64,000 bases of DNA from contig NC_072796.1 of the NCBI RefSeq assembly GCF_028583425.1, positions 125,213,464 through 125,277,463 of the forward strand, written 5' to 3'. Origin of the DNA: Eublepharis macularius (Eukaryota > Chordata > Lepidosauria > Squamata > Eublepharidae). Shown in pieces: positions 10,729-21,872 of this stretch. How positions within the stretch are numbered: position 1 is the first letter of the stretch; each line of letters opens with the position of its first letter. The notes beneath the pieces were generated by a model that saw only the letters and a program-made list of their open reading frames with translations, had not been told where the DNA came from and searched no databases. Both the position numbers and the translations under genes were made by a program.

Positions 10729-12003
10729 ATGGATTAACCTTGGAAGGATAAGGGAGTTCAACAAAACAACTGGAGTGGTAGGCAGGTAATCCGCTCTAGC
10801 AAATCCCTACAACCAAGCAGGCTCCAGATGGCTGCTCTTTCTTTGAATTCAGCTTGAGAAGTCAAGAGACCAATTTTCCAGATGTCTCAGACCCCGGAGC
10901 AATCTATAGCTTGACTTTTGTAGCCAGCTACGAAAAGGTAGTTTCCATTCATGCTATGGACCTGCTACCTTCTAAAGACCAGTGGTGGGCAGCGACATGT
11001 GATGTAGAGTCCCTGGGAGGAGCAAAAAATGTGACAAGTGGCATACAATTTTCACTTTCTTCTACTCAGAAGCTCTTTCCACGTGGCAAAATTATAACAT
11101 TGGAAGTGTTTTGTAGGCTGAACCAGCCTATGTCGCTGAGGGAAGGGTGCTTTAAAAGGGTCCCATGTCCATTAATGTGAAACATTTGCAAGTGTGTAGC
11201 TCAACCGTTGATGAAAAACAGTCCCCTGTTGTCTGTAGCTCTGCTCCAGCCCCTTCTTTAAATGCAATCTTTTATCAAAGTCACATGTGTTTTCAATAAA
11301 AAATCACATGTGGCCACAGTTAGACCAGGAAACTGATTCACAAGTCCTTTTTTGAGGCTCTCCTATCTTTCAAGCCCACCTAATGTTTCCTTCTGTAAGA
11401 GTACGGAGGGAAATAATCAGTTTGGTTTGCTCATAACACTACTCCCATGATCTGAATCATAAGTATGGCATTGTTCAAAGGAACAGCTGGTACCAAATTG
11501 AAAACTTTAAATATCCCCTCTGAATAAGAAGCAGGGGGGGGTAGGGTGGAACTCTGTGAAATCTGTTAGTCATCAAGTCCCTCAGGTACCGACTCCAGGC
11601 TATAGTTCTGCCTATTGCTGCCCCAGCTAAAAAGATTAGTTGTTAAAGGTTTTCGGAAGAGAACATTCTGCACACAAGAAAACATACAAATGCTTCTTTC
11701 TTGTCTTCTAATCTCCACTGTTACTTTGCATTTCTCTCTCTCTTTTTTTAACCACACATGGGCAATCACACTTCAAACAGCAACAATGAGGCATTTAAGA
11801 GCCACTTTTAGCAACAGTGAATTCACAAAGCCGCCGTTTGACCTGCAGGCCTTGATCTATAGAAGCAACACGGAAGGCAACCTTACTGTAAAACTGACTC
11901 CGATTCAATTTGTTTGCTCCCCCCTCCTTCCGTGGCAACAAGAGGCATATGTAACGTGCATACTCTATTTATAGGGTATTCTGGGACAGCAGGAAGCAGA
12001 GAC
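10729..12003. other. Unassigned, repeat-poor sequence
   Basis: Frames of 108 aa (10854-11180) and 119 aa (11615-11974) lack recognisable domains, and no splice-site logic ties them together. A G-run occurs at 11533-11541. Treated as non-coding. Confidence 0.35.
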
Positions 12004-12006
12004 CAG

Positions 12007-12177
12007 GGCCGAATCCACATTACCTTCGCGCGTCCCGGTGTTGCGCTAAATGTCCGCGAAACACCCGGAAGTATAGAGTCTTTCAAGCGCGATTTCAGAA
12101 ATCGCGCTTGAAAGACGCTATACTTCCGGGTGTTTCGCGGACATTTAGCGCCGCGCGGAGGTAATGTGGATTCGGCC
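12007..12177. mobile_element. Near-perfect hairpin MITE (GGCCGAATCCACATTACC)
   Basis: Left arm 12007-12090 and right arm 12094-12177 are reverse complements almost base for base. They run from GGCCGAATCCACATTACCT at the outside to 'aagcgcgatttc' at the centre. CAG flanks both ends (12004-12006, 12178-12180), consistent with a 3-bp TSD such as PIF/Harbinger elements make. It is strikingly GC/CpG-rich against its AT-rich surroundings. No transposase. Confidence 0.85.
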
Positions 12178-12827
12178 CAGATTTATAAAGCCAGCCCGAT
12201 ATGAATTTGGCTTTTCATTTCTGTGATTCCAATTTCGTTGCCCTTCAGACAACCTTTCAAATGAGCTGCTGGGAGTCAGGAGGAACAGTCATCCCCTGTT
12301 GCCAAGCTGAGGAACAGTTTATAAGAAGCTCATTGATTGATCTTGGAGACTAATGAGATGTTGTGGGGGATACATGACAACCCTCGGTTCTCATTACTCC
12401 CACACATCTTCCTGACAACATCTCAACAACATGATATTCACTGTTCCTCCTCCACCACCCCCCACCCCCACCACCCCGCAAATGGCAGCCAATGAATTAG
12501 AGTGGAGTTAGAGAAACAGGAACGTCAGGGGCATCGCAACCTGCTTGCTAAAAGGTTGTAGGGAGCCATGTGGTAACCACACATCACTAATAACGGCCTG
12601 TATCCCACCACTCCAACAAGGCAGACTTCAAAGCCTTCCTCCAATTTAAGTGGCTGTACCCCTGACAGAAGAGCCCCTTGAGTAAGAGGAAGGGAATTTA
12701 TACTGCAGAAATGTCCTTCAGCCCAAGGTGGGATACTGCTGAGTGTCTAGTTAAGCATTCAGATTCCACATAGTATGCAGCCACTTTGAAGAGGAAATAT
12801 AACTGTTTCTCTTATATCTTGTAGTTT
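12178..12827. other. Unassigned sequence
   Basis: A C-rich tract 'ccaccccccacccccacc' lies at about 12450-12478. No gene or named repeat. Confidence 0.4.
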
Positions 12828-13028
12828 GGTGTAGTGGTTAAAAGTGGCAGGACTCTAATCTGGAGAGGCAGGTTTGGGTCCCCACTCCTCCGCTAGAAGC
12901 CAGCTGGGTGAACTTGGGTCAGTCTCAACTCTCTCAGAGCTCTCTCAGCCCCCACCCATCTCACAAGGTGATGGTTGTGGGGATAATAATAACATACTTT
13001 GTAAACCGCTCTGTGTGTGTGTAGGACA
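12828..13028 (+). mobile_element. Sauria-type tRNA SINE
   Basis: 'ggtgtagtggttaaaagtgg' (A-box region) and 'ggtttgggtccccactcc' (B-box region), then 'agccagctgggtgaacttgg', 'gctctctcagccc' and 'tactttgtaaaccgctctg'. The usual GTT tail is missing. Confidence 0.85.
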
Positions 13029-13159
13029 TTAATACTTAATTTGCAGAGTTTAGCAGAGATTGCTCATTGGATTTAATAAGAACATACACACATTCTAGTT
13101 TAGCTCTGTAAAAATTACTTCACTACATAAAGGATAAAATAGGGTTACATTGATAGAAA

Positions 13160-13260
13160 ATAAAATCAAAAAGAGTCCAGTAGCACCTTTAAGACTAACC
13201 AATTTTATTGTAGCATAAGCTTTCGAGAATCAAGTTCTCTTCGTCAGATGCCTGATACAG
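13160..13260 (-). mobile_element. Penelope-like single-arm remnant with hammerhead-like motif
   Basis: On the minus strand: CTGACGA, hairpin GAGAA/TTCTC, GAAA, 'gcttatgctacaataaaat', then 'ggttagtcttaaaggtgcta' and 'ctggactctttttgatttt'. The motif occupies 13221-13247. The same unit recurs at 15383, 43571, 53940 and 54303. Assignment to PLE is by resemblance. Confidence 0.6.
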
Positions 13261-13929
13261 AAATTGCTAGCTGACATCTTTGCTAGTAAAAGGTAAACTC
13301 AAGACTGAGAGTGAACAGAACAAACAGCCATAAAACTTCAGCATATATCTTCACTTAATTGCCGCCACCACCACCCCAATAAACAGGTTGCCCAATAGAG
13401 AATCCTAATTCTACTTCATTATGTTTAGAGAATCCCATTTCTATGACGGGAATCCTTGCTCGAGACCTAAGTGGTTACATGCAAAGTAAGTTTACTAATT
13501 AAGTTAAGTTTCTTTCAAACAGTTTCTTTCATGACTAAAATGGAAACACTTGCTAAAATCCCAACAAAGGGCAGGGCCAACATGCTTGTGCCCACCCTAT
13601 CTCCCCACTTGGTGAGTGAACACAAGAATGAGTCATCCGCATTGGGCTAGAGAGAGTTGTAGAGGCCCATTTCTTTGTGTGAATGTATCATTTTATCATT
13701 AGCTTGAAAAACATTTCATTGAATGGGTGTGTAATAAAAAAATCCTTTGCCATAAATGTTAGCAATCTATTTTATAGAGTGAGAAGGTAACAATCGCTAT
13801 CGCATGTGGTCAAGAAATATGTGAATGCAACTGTGTGGATATGGCCCCTTTCCCAACTGATCTCATATCCACACTGAAAGAGCTGAGCAGAAGGAAAGTA
13901 CTTTTATTCACTACCTCTCCTTCTAAAAA
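13261..13929. other. Unassigned sequence
   Basis: AT-rich, no gene and no recognised repeat. Confidence 0.4.
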
Positions 13930-14072
13930 AGCTCAAGATGGGTAGCCGTGTTAGTTTGTCTGTAGCAGTAGAAAAAAGCAAGAGTCCAGTAGCACCTATA
14001 AGACTTAACAAAATTTGTGGTAGGGTATGAGCTTTCAAGAGTTATAACTCACTTCTTCAGATACACTTAGAA
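13930..14072 (-). mobile_element. Penelope-like single-arm remnant
   Basis: The plus strand reads 'gggtagccgtgttagtttgt', 'gtccagtagcacctataaga' and 'gagctttcaagagttataac', ending 'cacttcttcagat'. The minus strand therefore has CTGAAGA, hairpin, TTGAAAG. It is the same arm type as in the inverted insertion at 33304-33432. Confidence 0.65.
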
Positions 14073-15046
14073 TGTGAGTCCATTTGTCCTTATATCTTGG
14101 ACAGTGGAGCGATTTCAGATACTGAATGACTATAGCCGGTGTGGCAAAACAGGGCCTTTCCTCCCAGTGGTAGACCCTGCTCTGCCTACCCCTCCCTTTT
14201 CGCCTCTGGCCAGGCACCTGAAGGGGCTGTCTCCCTTTCCTGTCTCCAGGTAGTTGCTGCCACCACTGTCCCTGTATGGGGTCCTGGTTAGGCGGGACAG
14301 CCTCCTAACCTCCCTCCTCTGCTAGTGGGCCCAAACAGTTAGGGAACTATGTGGAACAGAAGAGCTTTCTTCCTTCATAAATTCAAAAATCATTTATTTA
14401 ACTTCTAACTATACACAGGCAAATATACAGTGGATGGAATGAATAATAAAACAGAAACCCCTACTCTTGCTCCCTCATGCCCTAATTAAATGTTGTGTAG
14501 GGCAGGCCCAGGTACTTTGATACCTGGGATTTACCTTAGATCGACATCTCCCCTCAGAGCCATCCCTCCCTCAACTTCCCAGCCACTAACTGTCAATTCC
14601 CAACTCCCACTGACTCGCTCTCCCTCCAATCAAATTCTACTCCAGAACTGGCCCCTCCCTCTGCAGCCCATAGAAAGTTAACTCCACAAACAGAATGGCA
14701 TTTCTCCACAGCCAGTGAATGACAATAGCAGGCATGATTGAGTTAGGTGGGAGATGCAGAGGGGTAGTAGGCGTGGAGAAATCGGCTGTTGGCTTAGGTT
14801 GTACACCCAGCATAACAAAATCCTCATACCTAGACCGTGATGCATACAAAAGAGCTAAGGTATCTCTGACTGGTGAGGCATTGCTACAAGCTTAGGAGGA
14901 GAGGTTAAGATAGAATGAAACCAGAAATAATGTTTAATAAAAGAACTAAGACAAGTTTCGGCTGGAGAATTAGCAGATCTCTAGTCATCCAAATAATATC
15001 GTGTTCGTTGTTCGTTCCTAATACTGTGTACTATGTTCGTTCCTAA
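14073..15046. other. Unassigned sequence
   Basis: Frames at 14490-14681 and 14637-14849 are proline/serine-rich and unconvincing. A short tandem 'ttcgttcctaatactgtg' x2 sits at 15009-15053. Confidence 0.4.
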
Positions 15047-15285
15047 TACTGTGGTGATGGAAGGTGCCATCAACTCACAGCTGACTTATGGCGACCCCAG
15101 CTGGGGTTGTCGTGGCAAAAGACTAACAGAGGTCATTTGCCATTGTCTGGCTTTGCAACCCTAGTTTTTGTTGGAGGTCTCCCATCCAATTACTAACCAA
15201 GGCCAACCCCTCTTAGTTTCTGAGATCTGACAAGATCGGGCTTGCCTGGCCTATCCAGGTCAGAACACCCAACGGTAGAAGGATC
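15047..15285 (-). mobile_element. 5S rRNA-derived SINE
   Basis: Read on the minus strand, 'gatctcagaaactaag', 'ggttagtaattggatgggag' and the preceding 'gcccgatcttgtcag' follow the internal promoter half of 5S rRNA. They are followed by a non-5S body and 'cataagtcagctgtga'. This is a SINE and not a functional 5S gene. Confidence 0.85.
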
Positions 15286-15382
15286 CTAAAGAGCCAGTCA
15301 CTTCAGGCATCCAAATGATATGCAAATTACTTCATGCAAGAAGGAGGCAGAAAGATAAAGCAGAAGAGGAAGCAAAGATGGC

Positions 15383-15512
15383 TATAGATCCAGAGGAGTT
15401 AGCCATGTTAGTCTGTAGTAGCAAAATCAAAAAGAGTCCAGTAGCACTTTTAAGACTAACCAATTTTATTGTAGCATAAGCTTTTGAGAATCACGTTCTC
15501 TTCGTCAGATGG
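15383..15512 (-). mobile_element. Penelope-like single-arm remnant
   Basis: The minus strand gives CTGACGA, GAGAAC/GTTCTC-type hairpin, CAAA (GAAA mutated), then 'gcttatgctacaataaaatt' and ends with 'gactaacatggctaactcct'. Close to the 13160 copy. Confidence 0.65.
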
Positions 15513-16127
15513 CTATAGTTACTGAACCATACCAGGGTCCAAAAACCAAGGCAAAGGTCCAAGTATCTAGGCAGCAAATAATCCAAAAAGGAGAGAGATG
15601 CAGAGAGATACATATTTGATGTATCATCAGGGGCTCAGATGGCAAGGGCAATTCTGGACAGGGAAAAGCGTACACTGAGCAGAGCATTCTAGGGCTAATC
15701 ACACTTTGGGGGTAGATTCAGATTCCAGTTGTTGGACAGGCAGCAGAATTCCAGGCTTAGAACAGAGGAAGGGGTAATGTGTGAAACCTGCCTGTACAAG
15801 GGAGAGAAGGAGATAATTCCTTTTCTGCATAAATGAACTCATCTATCAAAGAAGATTGTCAGCTTTCTGTGTGGACTTACTTACTTACTTAGTAGATGGG
15901 GAAGCATTCAAACGAAACATCCCACCTGTAGCCATCAGTTCAAGAAAAGCGTTATCTCTTCACTTTGCTAAATGCATGAACAGAGATATTTGGTGGGGTA
16001 GAAGAACAGGGAAATGCCTACCTGCCAGCTCTTCCACTACAGAACTGATCACCTTTCCTGCATCTTCCTTTCTGCTCTTTTCCCTGTTTCAAATCAGGTT
16101 CTAAAGCAAAGAGTGTATTCAGAGCTT
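15513..16127. other. Unassigned sequence
   Basis: Short frames only. A '(ttac)n' run is at 15877-15891. No named repeat. Confidence 0.4.
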
Positions 16128-16236
16128 CTATGCTGTAGCATAGCAGTTAAGTGGTTGAGCTGCAAATCAGCACTCTGCTGGTTCAAATCCTACTACTGCC
16201 ATGGCTAAGCCACTCTTCTCAGCCCCAGCTGACATG
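16128..16236 (+). mobile_element. tRNA-derived SINE, truncated 3'
   Basis: 'gctgtagcatagcagttaag', 'ctgcaaatcagcactctgct', B-box-like 'ggttcaaatcctactactgc', 'catggctaagccactcttct'. Head-to-tail with the copy starting at 16246, separated by only a few bases. Confidence 0.8.
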
Positions 16237-16245
16237 AAGAAACTT

Positions 16246-16462
16246 GCTGTAGCATAGTGGTTAAGTGGCTGAGTTGCAAATCAGCCCTCCGTAGGTTCAG
16301 ATCTCACTCCTGCCATGAGCTCTGCAGGTGGCCTTGGGCAAGCCACTCCTCTCATCCCCAGCTCCCTAGCTGTATTGTGGGGATAATAACAACACTGACT
16401 TTGTTCAGTGGGGCAGTAATCTGTCTATGAGAGCGGTATGTACGTACAGTCGCTGTTATGGT
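16246..16462 (+). mobile_element. tRNA-derived SINE
   Basis: Same family as 16128 and fuller: 'gctgtagcatagtggttaag', 'ggttcagatctcactcctgc', 'ggccttgggcaagccactcc', 'ataacaacactgactttgtt', 'gagagcggtatgtacgtac'. The minus-strand copy is at 28768-28985. Confidence 0.85.
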
Positions 16463-17330
16463 AGAGGCATTCACCAGTGTAAATACCCTTGCTTTAGTAG
16501 GAGAGGCATGTTTTGCTGGCGGAAGGCATGGTAATTAGCCCAAGATAACTAGCAATGAAGGAAACCAAAGCAAAACACATTGCAATTCACCTCAGCAACT
16601 GTGCAAAGGTGCTGAGCCATGTTGCAAAGACCTTCTAACATGCTGGGTTCCGGAAGCTTAAACCTGGGCAGAACGCATGCTGTTGGAAGTGCCCACATTA
16701 CTTTGCAAATTAAGATCACCCTTGCCATACCTGTGCCACATTTGCAGCTCATATTTTAAGATCTAATCCTGATTTTGGGGGGCAGGTGGCAGGTGTGGAA
16801 GAAAGAGAAGTACAGAGTGCCTGGACAGGCAAAGCATAGAAGAAAAACAAAGGCCAGGCAGACATTAGTATGGGCATGGCTCACTAACCAAGTTTAAATA
16901 TCCTATGCATTGCCCTGGCTGGACAGCTACCAGCTGTCTCTTTAATACAGCTGGAGGGGGCTCTGGCATTACTTAAACATCAGCTCTCCAGAAAAGCGGG
17001 CAAGAGCTCAGCACCTGATGCCCATGGAAACAGAGGCCACATTAGAATAATCGACATCACCACTGACTTGGGGACAAAGCAACAGTGTGCCGTTATGACT
17101 GATTCAGTCTGTTGCTCGCCTGCCAGATGTTTACATGGAACTGTGCGGACAAGTCTGGTTTTTTGCACCTGCTGGCAGGAAATTGAAATGCTATATCTAG
17201 GAAAAACAGATTGTAGCTCAACTTCTGACTGCCAAGTCAGCAGCGCCTGAATATGGATTCCATACCATGGGGGGGGGGTCATGAGAGCAGGTTTGCAGTG
17301 GGGCAAAGGAGCATGCTATGGGCCTGGGAA
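16463..17330. other. Unassigned sequence
   Basis: Frames at 16549-16752, 16980-17306 and 17068-17250 overlap on opposite strands without recognisable motifs. A G-run is at 17269-17278. Confidence 0.4.
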
Positions 17331-18815
17331 GGGGTCGAATGTCTTTGGGCAGTGCGGGATGAGCAAAAGATGAGACGGTAGAAGTTTGGGGTGGAATAGT
17401 TAAAAGAAAAATACATACCCAGCCAACAGTACGATCCTGGTGGGGAGAGAGTACAAGAGAGCCAACTAGCCCTTACGCTTACCTCTCTCCCACTTGTGTC
17501 AATGTAAGCTGGCACAGATGCCAGGTGGTTCCTCGCCAGTCCTGGGCATTTGCATTGCCCCACTGTTGCTGCCTGCCAACAGCCTATGAGTGTAAACCTC
17601 TGTGCCACAGTGGGTGGGTTGGGGCTGTGCCAGGAGTTAGCCAGGTCCCTAAGCTGCTCCAGGCTGGGAACACCCTCCAACAGCGATGGAAAGTTACACC
17701 ATGGAAAAAGACAGTGTAGCCTGTAGGTGCCCATGCAAAGGAAAAAGACCCACCCAAATGACCTGGAGGAGCACAGGATGCCAACTACAGCTGCAGCTAA
17801 TCCCCTCCTGACCCTGTGGCAGCCAACTCCCCTTCCCAGCCCCAAATCACAGCCCCTTGCCCTACATACCCCCAGGCAGGATGCCCTAGAAGTCATTCGA
17901 TAGGGTGCACAGCATGGGGCTCTGTTTCAGAACTCCCTTCCATGCGGACTTAAAACCCGAGGCACTTGGGTGGCAGGAGTGGGCCCTTTGCAGTACTGGG
18001 CAAGCACGTAGCACTAACGGCCCAGGGAGAGAACACAGTCAAGCATGTTTGGCTAAAGTCTCTCACTGCAGACCCCTGACAGACCCCATCTCTGGAGGCT
18101 CGCTTGAAGGGATGAGGGTGCACTAACAGGTAAGCAAGAGCTGGGAATCCAGCTGCCTCGGCCCAGGTATCCACATCCATCTCCCCCTTTCCCCTCACTC
18201 AGAGCCAGGGGCTGCCCCCACGGCGCTGGCTTCCACAGCCAAGGCCAGAGTTTTGTTGGGGGGATGTGGCCTGAGCTTGGCCCTCCAGGCACCATGGCCC
18301 ATGTCATGCAATGGGGAAGGCTCCTAGGGAAGTGTACTTAGGAGAGCCACCTCAGATGGGGGGGGGCAGGGATGCTTGCAGCCCCATACATCACAGGACA
18401 CGCCCCCCCCCCCGATGGTGGACAGGGCACAACTGTGGGTTGAGGAGGCTGGGAGCTCCCCCATTGTACTCCCTCAACAAAGTGGCCAATCATCCTTGGG
18501 ACTCATTCCCTTGCAGGCTCAAAGCCCAATGTAGCAGCAGCAAATTAATCTTCCCGGCCTTTCCACACTAGATGGGTAAGTGTCATTGGATGACAATGGC
18601 CTCTGCCCTAGTGGGGTTTCCTCCTCCCCGCCTTTCCACTGAACCATGCCTATCTATGTGATAATGACTGGCTGGCCCCATGAAGCTGGTGGTGACATCA
18701 CTGCTGCCATGGGGTGTCTAATGCCTGCTGGCATGTCTCTTTGAAAACTACCCTCCTGGTCCTGGGGTTGGGGGGGTTGGTCCTGAGTATCTGGGGCTGT
18801 GGATTCAAGTCTGGT
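17331..18815. other. GC-rich unassigned tract
   Basis: Many overlapping frames, including a 205-aa minus frame at 17279-17896, result from the low stop density of GC-rich DNA. They read as Cys/Trp/Pro-rich noise with no domain. Homopolymer G or C runs occur at 18360-18367 and 18404-18412. It could be an unrecognised repeat. Confidence 0.35.
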
Positions 18816-19122
18816 TTTGATCTATTTTTTCTTGTTGTTCTTTGTCTTTCTATTTTTTGTTGTTGTACCTCTTCTTTGCCTATTTTTGTTGTTGTTTTCC
18901 ACTTTTCTATTTTTTGCTGTTCTTGTTTGCCTTTCTATTGTTGTTGTTCTTCTTCTTTGTCTTTCTATTTTTTGTTGTTGTACCTTTGCTGTTGTTCTTG
19001 TTTGCCTTTCTATTCTTATTCTTATTCTTCTTTGTCTTTCTGTTTTTTGTTCTTCTTTGCCAGTCTATTTTTTACTGTTCTTCTTCACCTTTCTATTTGC
19101 AGTTCTTCTATTTCTATTTTTC
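18816..19122 (+). repeat. Pyrimidine-rich low-complexity tract
   Basis: Degenerate repetition of 'tttctattttttgttgttg' and 'cttctttgtctttctatt' words. The three overlapping frames here translate to strings of F, L, C and V and are artefacts of the tract. Confidence 0.9.
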
Positions 19123-20403
19123 TGGGGAAAGGAGGTGTACGGCTCAGAGCAGGGGTGTTTGTGAATGAGCAGAGCTCTTGCTGCCAGTCTGGCCCTCACC
19201 AGCAACAGGGTGGGCATCCTGTTTGCCACGGAGGTATCCTCTCCAAGCAGGGGAGGGAGGCTTTCAGGCCATGTGCCTCTGTTGGGGAGCTACAGTCATG
19301 GAGTTTTTCCTCCAGTCCACTGGCTCTTTGGGGGGAGTGGCATTGAGGCTCAGTGGGCACACTGGCAGCCAGTGATTGGCTGCACCTGTGAGTACTCAGC
19401 CCTGTGCACTCACAGGGCTGCCATTGGCTGCCACTGCATGCAATGCCCTATGGATATTGCAATTACATGGGCATCCATGCATGCCCTAGTGGTATTGCAA
19501 CTACAATGCCTAAGGGCCCTCAGGATTGCACTGTTAGTCTTTAATTGGTAGGTAGTCCAGAGAGCCTGACAGAACCAAGTTCAGATCAGATAATAGCCAT
19601 TTGCATCTTCGTAATCTCAAAACGGAAATATTGCAATGTATTCTACAATGTTTGTTTTAAAAAGGGATGGAAACCAAAAGCCTATGAGCCTCCTTAATTT
19701 CATTCATTTTAACAACAGAAACGTATGGGGAGGGGAGCCCAAAAGAATGTGCAACATATGAAAACTGTTGTTGATTTTGCTTTTTATTTGTTTTTTCATT
19801 GCCGTAGAAGTACTTTGCATTAGATACATTGTCTGGAACAATATGTCGATTTCACCAAAAGGGTCCAGGTAGCGGGAAGAGTGAAAACAGCAGAACAGAT
19901 AGACTAGCAAGTTCCTCGGTCTGCCACAAAGAAACATTCTAGCTTATGGGATGTATGCCTTTTTCTGCTTGTTTCTTTATTTAAATTGTAGTTTTGTAAG
20001 TCATTTGGGTCCCCATTAGGGAAAAAGTCCGGTTTTAAAATATCCATATAAATAAATGCCCACTTTAAGCTCCCCGTCATACTCATGGCAAAAGCAATTA
20101 AAGGAGGACCTCTTTTTCACAATCTCTTAAGCATGGCAGAGATAAGAGTGACCTTAAAAACTCTACCCTGAGTCAGAGAAACTTTCAGTACATCAGGAGT
20201 TTACAGCTCGGGCAGGCCTTAAAGAATCTTGATCACAGCTGAAGGGGGGGGGGACCATGGTGGCTCCCAGCTCCATTATGTCCCACATGACTGTTTTGGG
20301 GGGAAAGGTCAGAATGAGGGTCTCAGCTGTCCTTTGGGTGGAGAGGGGGCATTCTAACACACACATAGCCGGGAAATTTCCCCACTGCAACCCAGGCACT
20401 AGG
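19123..20403. other. Unassigned sequence with a minus-strand retroelement tail
   Basis: A self-complementary 'cagccctgtg' / 'cacagggctg' occurs at about 19397-19421. At 19965-20060 the text 'tcatttgggtccccattag' with 'tatttaaatt' ends resembles a SINE/LINE tail on the minus strand. No gene seen. Confidence 0.4.
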
Positions 20404-20574
20404 CAGGGCCGAATCGATGGGGGGGGCAGGGGGTAGTCTGCGGCGCACTGCGTGATGACATGATGGAAGTAACATCATCACACAGCACTGGGAGTGCACA
20501 CGCATGTGCGTGCAGGGGGGGAAAGCTGGACATGAGTTGCCCTGGGCATGCCGGCAACCCTAGATCCGGCCCTG
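20404..20574. mobile_element. Non-autonomous hAT-type element
   Basis: Termini CAGGGCCGAATC... and ...GATCCGGCCCTG. The flanks gcactagg (20396-20403) and gcacctgg (20575-20582) agree at 6 of 8 bases, fitting an aged 8-bp TSD. The interior has a 'tgatgacatgatgg...acatcatcaca' inverted pair. No transposase. Confidence 0.7.
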
Positions 20575-21358
20575 GCACCTGGAATGGGTTCATGGAAAAA
20601 AATGGTAATTTTTGGTCTTGGATTTTGGGAAGGGGATAAATACTGGTATTAAATGGTATTTGGGAGGTACCTGGGAAATTCACAGGATCAAAATAAAACA
20701 AAACACTTGCTAGTAGTTATGGTAAGCATCTGAACACGAAAAACTACAAGGATTTTTCGGAGGGGGTGGTTCGTAATGCCTAAGAATCCTTGATTTGTGT
20801 GTTCCATAAGATCATGGTAATGACCCGAAACAGCTATTTTCATGTATATTTTTGGCTCGGGCATTCCAGGATGCACTCTCTTACCGTGCACTGATGTTTG
20901 CAAGTCTCTGTATCCCTGTGGAGATATTAGTTGCATTTTTGTGTGCATGCAGATGCAAAATATTTTCCCCTTGCATCCCAGCTGCCTTTTGGGATTGTGA
21001 TCCACTCCCCATCCACCCCAGAGGGATGCAGCAAGGAGGTTTCCAGGAGGAGCAGGAAGGGTCAGGACGCAGAATCCCAGAGTTCTAAGCACTCTGACCC
21101 TCAAGCTTCTCACCACATCCCAGAGGAATGCACCAAGAAGTTGCAAGGAGTTAACAACTGGCAAGGGGGGGGCGGGGTTGAGCCCCTGGCTGTACCATGC
21201 AACTCCATCAGATCATATGTGGCCTGTGCACTATATATTTTTAACACCAGGAGTAGGCACTTTGGGGACTGCTAGTCCAGATTATTACCAAATGGAGGGA
21301 CACCATCCATTCCTGATTGTTTTTTAACCAGAAATATTCCTGCTTTAGAAACACGTAG
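20575..21358. other. Unassigned sequence
   Basis: The 158-aa minus frame at 20688-21164 and the opposing frames have no motif. Confidence 0.35.
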
Positions 21359-21545
21359 GGTTGCCAGGCCCCCTCAACCTCTGGGCGGGAGATAGGGGCC
21401 TGGCACTTACCTTGGGGGAGAGGGGGTGTGTGTGTGCAAAGCATGCACAACCACACCCCCACAGGCGCAATGATGTCACTTCAGAAGTGAAGTCATCGTG
21501 CAGCCCCTGGGATCACATCCAGGCTCCGCAGGGGCTCAAAACAGG
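21359..21545 (+). mobile_element. GGGTTGCCAGGCC repeat, 5' part
   Basis: Starts 'gta|gggttgccaggccccc', continues 'ggggcctggcacttacc' and includes 'gatgtcacttcagaagtgaa', a palindromic CRE-like centre. It runs straight into the minisatellite at 21561, which may be an expanded interior of the same element. Confidence 0.55.
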
Positions 21546-21560
21546 CCTGATCCATGCTGA

Positions 21561-21872
21561 AACGGGCCCATTTTTGAGGCGCTGTGGAGCACATGAGCGC
21601 TTCTGCGCTCCATAGCACCTGAAAATGGGCCCATTCAGCCACAGATTGGGCCTGTTTTGAGGCGCTGCAAAGCGCAGGTGCGCTCCTGTGCTCTGCAGTG
21701 CCTGAAAACGGGCCCGATCCACAGCAGAACGGGCCCATTTTCGGGCACTGCAGAGCACAGCAGCGCTCCTACGCTCCGCAGCACCTGAAAACGGGCCCAA
21801 TCTGTGGCTGAACGGGCCCATTTTGAGGCTCTGCGGAGCACAGGAGCACTTCTGTGCTCCGCAGCGGCCCCA
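21561..21872 (+). repeat. Hairpin minisatellite, 83-bp unit, about 3.8 copies
   Basis: Units start near 21561, 21644, 21728 and 21810. Each has 'acgggcccattttgaggc', then an inverted pair 'gctgcggagcac' / 'gtgctccgcagc' around 'gagcgcttct', then 'cctgaaaacgggccc'. Minus-strand frames up to 129 aa here are simply the repeated unit translated. Confidence 0.85.

Noticed and set aside
10854-11180. 108-aa plus frame as a host exon
   Set aside because: It reads more like protein than most, but has no recognisable family and no acceptor or donor framing. Left as unassigned.
12007-12177. Cruciform regulatory element or rho-independent-type terminator
   Set aside because: Terminal motif and CAG flanks fit a transposon. 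Bacterial-type terminators do not apply in this genome.
17279-17896. 205-aa minus frame
   Set aside because: GC-rich DNA with few stops on both strands. There is no domain, and residue use is Cys/Trp/Arg-heavy noise.
18714-19346. 210-aa plus frame and two overlapping frames, looking like a membrane protein
   Set aside because: The frames run through a T-rich low-complexity tract. All three registers stay open and translate to F/L/C/V strings.
20688-21164. 158-aa minus frame
   Set aside because: No domain, overlaps two plus-strand frames and has no splice or promoter support.
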